Source: Archaeoglobaceae archaeon | GTDB lineage: Archaea; Halobacteriota; Archaeoglobi; Archaeoglobales; Archaeoglobaceae | DNA: 64,000 nt | Assembly: GCA_027064525.1 (NCBI GenBank) | Contig: JAMOPJ010000008.1 | Span: 96,929 to 160,928, forward strand | Reading direction: 5' to 3' | In this document: in pieces, positions 60,670-64,000 of the stretch | Layout of the letters: each line of letters begins with the position of its first letter | Position numbering within the stretch: the stretch's first letter is position 1 | The notes under the pieces: generated by a model | The model's database searches: none | Told to the model about the DNA's origin: nothing | Seen by the model: the letters and a program-made list of their open reading frames with translations, nothing else | Program-made: the position numbers and the translations under genes

Positions 60670-61590
60670 ATGGAGTTCGATGTAGCCATAATAGGTGCTG
60701 GCCCCGCTGGCCTTACAGCGGCGATCTATTCTGCGAGATATGGCTTGAAGACGGTCGTCTTTGAAGATCCTTCCCGAATTTCCCAGCTTGCTCTCGCCCC
60801 GTTCATAGAGAACTATCCCGGTTACGAGGGAACTGGTCTGGATTTGATTTCCAAGATGAAGGATCAGGCTTTGAAGTTCGGAGCTGAGCACAAACTTGAA
60901 AGAGTCGAGGATGTTCGTAGGGAAGGGGATATATTCGTGATAAAGGCGGATTCCGGTGAATACAAAGCTAAGGCTATCATAATAGCAACTGGGGGCAAGC
61001 ACAGAGAGCTAGGAATTGAAGGGGAGAAAGAGTTCGTTGGGAGGGGAGTAAGTTACTGCGCCGTTTGCGACGGTTTCTTTTTCAGGGGGAAAAAGGTTGC
61101 GGTGATAGGAGGGGGAAACACGGCTCTTGCCGATGCGATCTACCTCAAGGACTTGGGTTGCGATGTCTTTGTGATACACAGGAGGGAGAGTTTTAGAGCA
61201 GATCAGGCCCTTCAGAAACAGTTCTTTGACAAAGGAATACCAGTTCTCTGGAATACTGTTGTAGAGAGAATAGAGGGAGGTAGTAAAGTTGAGAGGATAA
61301 TCGTAAAGAACATCCAGACTGGCGAAATCAAAGAGATCGAAGTCGATGGTGTGTTCATAGCCATTGGGATTCAGCCTCAAACCGAGATAGCATTGAAGCT
61401 TGGAGTTGAGATGGACTCATACGGATACATAAAGGTAGATAAGAGACAGAGGACGAATGTCGAAGGAGTTTTTGCTGCGGGGGACTGCTGTGACAACCCT
61501 TTGAAACAGGCTATAACCGCATGTGGAGATGGAGCTGTAGCGGCCTATTCAGCTTACGAGTATGTAACCAATCGCTTTGGTACGAAATGA
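60670..61590 (+). CDS. trxB: Thioredoxin reductase
   Basis: A 306-residue flavoprotein. It has FAD motif VAIIGAGPAGLTAAIYSARYG (about 5-25), the redox pair CAVC near residues 130-133 (in GVSYCAVCDGFF), the NADPH motif VAVIGGGNTALADAIYL, and GVFAAGDCCDNPLKQA near the end. It reduces thioredoxin or glutaredoxin-like proteins with NAD(P)H. ATG 60670 is used, since the longer frame begins inside the preceding gene and adds residues not found in the family. Confidence 0.95.
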   Translation: MEFDVAIIGAGPAGLTAAIYSARYGLKTVVFEDPSRISQLALAPFIENYPGYEGTGLDLISKMKDQALKFGAEHKLERVEDVRREGDIFVIKADSGEYKAKAIIIATGGKHRELGIEGEKEFVGRGVSYCAVCDGFFFRGKKVAVIGGGNTALADAIYLKDLGCDVFVIHRRESFRADQALQKQFFDKGIPVLWNTVVERIEGGSKVERIIVKNIQTGEIKEIEVDGVFIAIGIQPQTEIALKLGVEMDSYGYIKVDKRQRTNVEGVFAAGDCCDNPLKQAITACGDGAVAAYSAYEYVTNRFGTK

Positions 61591-61632
61591 CCAAAGGAAA
61601 GATAATTATCTAGCCTAATAATTACTTTTAAC

Positions 61633-62673
61633 GTGCAAAGAGTTGTGATTGTAGGACACAACGTTAGAAACGTCGCAGAATCTGCGAGAAAGGCAGGATG
61701 GGAAGTTTTCGCCATAACGAAGTTCGTGGATGCCGATCTAAAGCTATACGCGAAAGCTAAGAAGGTTGAAAACGTCAAGGACAGAGAGCTTGCGAGAATC
61801 GTGGATGAGATAGCGGAGAGTTTGAACGCAAATGTCGTTTTAGCTTCAGGATGTGAAGATCTACCAGTTAGATCCGAAGTGCTTGGAGTAGATCCCAAGA
61901 TTGCTGGAAAAATAGTCAACAAGCTGAAGTTTTATAGAACACTTGAGAGGGCTGGAATTCCGTTTCCAGAGCTAAATGGCGATCCTCCTTGCGTTCTGAA
62001 ACCCGTTAGAGGTGGTGGCGGTTTAGGTATAAAATTAGCTGAACGTTTGGAGGATCTGCCGGAAGGATACTTATGCCAGAGGTTCATCGAAGGTTTGCCC
62101 TGCTCGGTCTCTCTGATCGCAACCGAAAGATGCGTAAAACCGGTAGCCATAAACAAGATACTTGTGGGCTGGAGCGAGATGAACGCCAAGGATTTCATTT
62201 ACTGTGGGAATGCGACACCTCTAATTCTGGAAAGGGATGTTAGAGTGAGACTGATGAAAACGGCTGTGGAAGTCGCAGAGCTCTTCGACGTCATTGGCTC
62301 AATCGGCGTGGATTTCGTGCTTGCAGATGAGCCGTTCGTTTTGGAGCTGAATCCGAGATTTCAGGGATCTTTGGACTCTATCGAATGGAGCTACGATATC
62401 AACGTTTTCAGCCTACACGTCAGAGCTTGTGAAGGCAAGAGTTTTGACGTTCCAAAGCCCAGGAGGTTCGCTTGCAGAGCTATACTATTTGCTGACAGCA
62501 AAATTCGAGTTAAATCCGATTTAACTGGAAACGGTTTCTTTGCAGACATCCCAAACGTTGGAGAAGTTATAAATAAGGACGAGCCGGTGATATCTATTCT
62601 CGCATCTGGAAAAACTGAAAGGGAGGTTATTAATAAAGTGATCGAACGCAAGATTCTATTTTACAGGCTCTAA
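61633..62673 (+). CDS. ATP-grasp carboligase-like protein (COG2232 type)
   Basis: A 346-residue protein starting with GTG. It has an N-terminal Rossmann-like domain VVIVGHNVRNVAESARKAGWEVFAI and an ATP-grasp fold with CVLKPVRGGGGLGIKL (glycine-rich loop), QRFIEGLPCSVSLIA and the metal-binding VLELNPRFQGSLDSIEW. It belongs to a PF02655-like group in methanogens and Archaeoglobales. A related enzyme (MfnD) makes gamma-glutamyl-tyramine for methanofuran, but this protein is not clearly that one. It likely joins a carboxylate to an amine using ATP. It overlaps the convergent regulator gene by 18 nt. Confidence 0.82.
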   Translation: MQRVVIVGHNVRNVAESARKAGWEVFAITKFVDADLKLYAKAKKVENVKDRELARIVDEIAESLNANVVLASGCEDLPVRSEVLGVDPKIAGKIVNKLKFYRTLERAGIPFPELNGDPPCVLKPVRGGGGLGIKLAERLEDLPEGYLCQRFIEGLPCSVSLIATERCVKPVAINKILVGWSEMNAKDFIYCGNATPLILERDVRVRLMKTAVEVAELFDVIGSIGVDFVLADEPFVLELNPRFQGSLDSIEWSYDINVFSLHVRACEGKSFDVPKPRRFACRAILFADSKIRVKSDLTGNGFFADIPNVGEVINKDEPVISILASGKTEREVINKVIERKILFYRL

Positions 62674-63489
62674 CGCCTTCTCAAAAGGAATTCTGACGGG
62701 TTTTGCGATATTCCAGAAGTAATCGAACATCCTGTTCGCCCAGTCCACGAACTCCTTGTCTGTCGATATGAAAGCGGGCGATGTCCTCTCAGGTTTTAGT
62801 ATCTGAAAAAATGCAATCCTTCCGTCGATTATTCCTAATTGAAACGGCAGATCCAAGACCCTTATCTCAAGATTATCCTTGATTTTGTTAATCTCATCCT
62901 CAGACAACCCTTCGCTTTTGATACTTTGGATTATCATTTCTATTCTGTCATTTAAAGTGTCGCTTGAGGAAATCATTTTATCCTTAACACCCCTCAGATA
63001 GTTTCTTATTAACATCTTGAACACGTTGCATTCCATTATTCTGCAAACGTATTTTCCCCACTTCTCAGCCCTAGACACCTCTTCTATGGCTTTTTTAACT
63101 GCAATGTAAATGTCATGCTCAACCTTAGCTTTCGAAAGATTTGCTAAACCTATTTTTAGCTCAGATGGAAGAGCTTCCATAAGCTCTAAAGCATCTACAA
63201 GTTCATCTTTATATTTAAAAATTTTATCTAATTTTAGAATTATATCTAGCATTAAAAGTCCCAAACCTGTTACACTGTAACAGCCATCTCCGAACTTCTC
63301 AACCAAATCTAAGCCTATTAGAGCATTCAAACAACGAGCGAGTCCTCCAACGGACATTTTACATCCGACACTCGCCAAATGTCTTTGAATCTGAACTAGA
63401 TTAGCTGGATGACACGATAAAAAACGAAGTATCTCAATTCTGTTGGATAATCCCAGTTCCTTCAGGATGTTTCGAAGGTTTTTGTTCAT
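62656..63489 (-). CDS. HTH transcriptional regulator with FilR1-like domain
   Basis: A 277-residue protein. The N-terminal winged helix (LSNRIEILRFLSCHPANLVQIQRHLASVG, split over 12-40, then GLARCLNALIGLDLVEK) precedes a long helical middle. The C-terminal region (LDLPFQLGIIDGRIAFF, STDKEFVDWANRMFDYFWNIAKPV) resembles the FilR1/DUF1724 domain of archaeal regulators. The ATG at 63489 is preferred to the longer frame from 63540, which is poor in charged residues. The target genes are unknown; it may act on the adjacent H/ACA or ATP-grasp region, but nothing shows this. Confidence 0.78.
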   Translation of the reverse strand: MNKNLRNILKELGLSNRIEILRFLSCHPANLVQIQRHLASVGCKMSVGGLARCLNALIGLDLVEKFGDGCYSVTGLGLLMLDIILKLDKIFKYKDELVDALELMEALPSELKIGLANLSKAKVEHDIYIAVKKAIEEVSRAEKWGKYVCRIMECNVFKMLIRNYLRGVKDKMISSSDTLNDRIEMIIQSIKSEGLSEDEINKIKDNLEIRVLDLPFQLGIIDGRIAFFQILKPERTSPAFISTDKEFVDWANRMFDYFWNIAKPVRIPFEKALEPVK

Positions 63490-63599
63490 CGAACTCCTTA
63501 GAATATTGAATAATATAATTTTGACTATTTTATTGAACACCTAAGTTTAATATTTTGGACTTTAATTTATTATCGTGATATATTTTGGGTCACTCCCAC

Positions 63600-63627
63600 A
63601 ACGTTAAATAGTCCCTAAGTATATACA
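63600..63627 (+). promoter_or_regulatory. Promoter of the H/ACA RNA
   Basis: GTTAAATAG (63603-63611) lies about 25-30 bases before the first RNA stem (63635), which fits a TATA box. A second AT-rich box, AAGTATATAC, at 63617-63626 is less well placed. Confidence 0.45.
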
Positions 63628-63632
63628 CTATA

Positions 63633-63853
63633 CTGCCCCAAGTCGGGGAGGGGGTGGAGTGTGCTTTGCACTCGATGAAGCCTCCTGCGATCTTGGGGCG
63701 ACAAAGTAAGCCATGTCGATTGGTCCCCGGAGGAGTTAGGTATAGGCCGTCGATGAATCCGGGGCAACCCCGACATGGCACAATCCCGGTAGGGTCAGCG
63801 GTCTTGAGTGAGCGTTCGCTTTCGATGAAAGACCGCGTTAGCTACCGGGCATA
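63633..63853 (+). ncRNA. Three-hairpin H/ACA guide RNA (pseudouridylation)
   Basis: Three successive hairpins each have a lower stem, an internal pocket, an upper stem and an apical GATGA k-turn-like element. HP1: lower stem GCCCCAAG/CTTGGGGC (63635-63642, 63692-63699), pocket strands TCGGGG and GCGAT, ACA at 63701-63703. HP2: GCCATGTCG/CGACATGGC (63710-63718, 63771-63779), upper stem CCCCGGA/TCCGGGG, ACA at 63780-63782. HP3: CCCGGTAG/CTACCGGG (63785-63792, 63842-63849), upper stem GCGGTCTT/AAGACCGC, box ATA at 63851-63853. From the upper stem to the box there are 14, 15 and 14 nt, the archaeal rule. GATGA elements at 63674, 63752 and 63824 fit L7Ae binding. It should guide Cbf5. Three-hairpin H/ACA RNAs are known in Archaeoglobus. 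Confidence 0.85.
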
Positions 63854-63951
63854 TTTTCGATTTCTGTTTTTTATGAGGCCACTTTATCTACGTCGCTCTT
63901 ATCCCTTAACAACTCCAACTATAATTTCGCTTCTCTTTTAGAGTTAATTGC

Positions 63952-64000
63952 ATGCCTAAACATAAGTTGTCTCTTTCTGAAGAGTTTTCTAATTATTTTC
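63952..64000 (+). CDS. Start of an unidentified gene, cut by the window edge
   Basis: ATG 63952 opens a frame MPKHKLSLSEEFSNYF that runs off the window. It follows an AT-rich region with a TATA-like box (CTTTATCTA, about 63881-63889) and a T-rich stretch. Sixteen codons are too few to identify a family; a transposase is only a guess. Confidence 0.3.
   Translation, partial: MPKHKLSLSEEFSNYF

Noticed and set aside
63590..63941. Short frames on both strands over the H/ACA region, and an SRP or RNase P RNA as alternatives
   Set aside because: The frames run through paired stems. The three-hairpin architecture with 14-15 nt to ACA boxes fits H/ACA RNA; the conserved SRP Alu/S-domain and RNase P core motifs are absent.
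1..64000. CRISPR arrays, complete insertion sequences, prophage or rRNA genes
   Set aside because: I saw no regularly spaced repeats, no complete transposase with inverted ends, no phage structural genes and no rRNA. The 16 codons at the right edge are too few to call a transposase.

Overview
The window is archaeal and most likely from a member of the Archaeoglobales. The evidence is a group II chaperonin, an intron-containing tRNA-Tyr, H/ACA and C/D box guide RNAs, TATA boxes about 25 bases before many starts, the archaeal tRNA enzyme Taw1, Dph2, CTP-type riboflavin kinase, formylmethanofuran:H4MPT formyltransferase (Ftr) and an F420:NADP oxidoreductase very like the Archaeoglobus enzyme. 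The species cannot be named from sequence reading alone. Genes are densely packed and often overlap by 4 nt.

Layout. 1-6060: end of a heme-farnesyltransferase-like gene, an RsbRD-domain protein and a CGGC protein, then a TetR-controlled operon for a secreted NEW3/COG1361 protein plus ABC ATPase and FtsX-type permease. 6050-16013: housekeeping genes (arginine decarboxylase PdaD, AK6-type kinase with an overlapping C/D box sRNA, tRNA-Tyr, KaiC-like ATPase, HisC, Taw1, Dph2, a PGF-CTERM-like surface protein, a hydrolase, thermosome). 16109-19484 (minus strand): exported phospholipase-D-like protein and a tmk-ribK-ribB operon. 19576-37617: a glycan-biosynthesis locus. It makes UDP-glucose (GalU), UDP-glucuronate (Ugd), an epimerised uronate and probably UDP-sulfoquinovose (Sqd1/Agl3 type). 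It also encodes six glycosyltransferases, an AsnB-type amidotransferase, a phosphodiesterase-superfamily protein, a deacetylase-fold protein, a methyltransferase, a flippase and a TrmB-type regulator. Its middle (about 27.6-34.5 kb) is visibly AT-richer than the flanks.

37676-47346: zinc-ribbon and nucleotidyltransferase proteins, HxlB, NAD kinase, FBPase/IMPase, Fno, BirA, a ThiS/SAMP-like pair, Ftr, an RCK-DHH phosphoesterase and MazG. 47347-48910: an RHH regulator (CdrS-like) and ftsZ in one operon behind a palindromic operator. 48947-63489: thioesterase, FAH-family hydrolase, ValRS, beta-CASP nuclease, PRPP synthetase, a second NEW3 protein divergent from an MFS exporter, YchF, small archaeal conserved proteins, thioredoxin reductase, an ATP-grasp protein and a FilR1-like regulator. 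63633-63853: a three-hairpin H/ACA guide RNA. A truncated gene start lies at the right edge.

The most unusual item is the gene at 22676-23767. Its product has the two halves of a GT-B glycosyltransferase (GT4) in reversed order: donor-binding domain first, acceptor domain second, with termini at the natural interdomain hinge. This is what a circular permutation looks like, inside an otherwise intact, translationally coupled operon.
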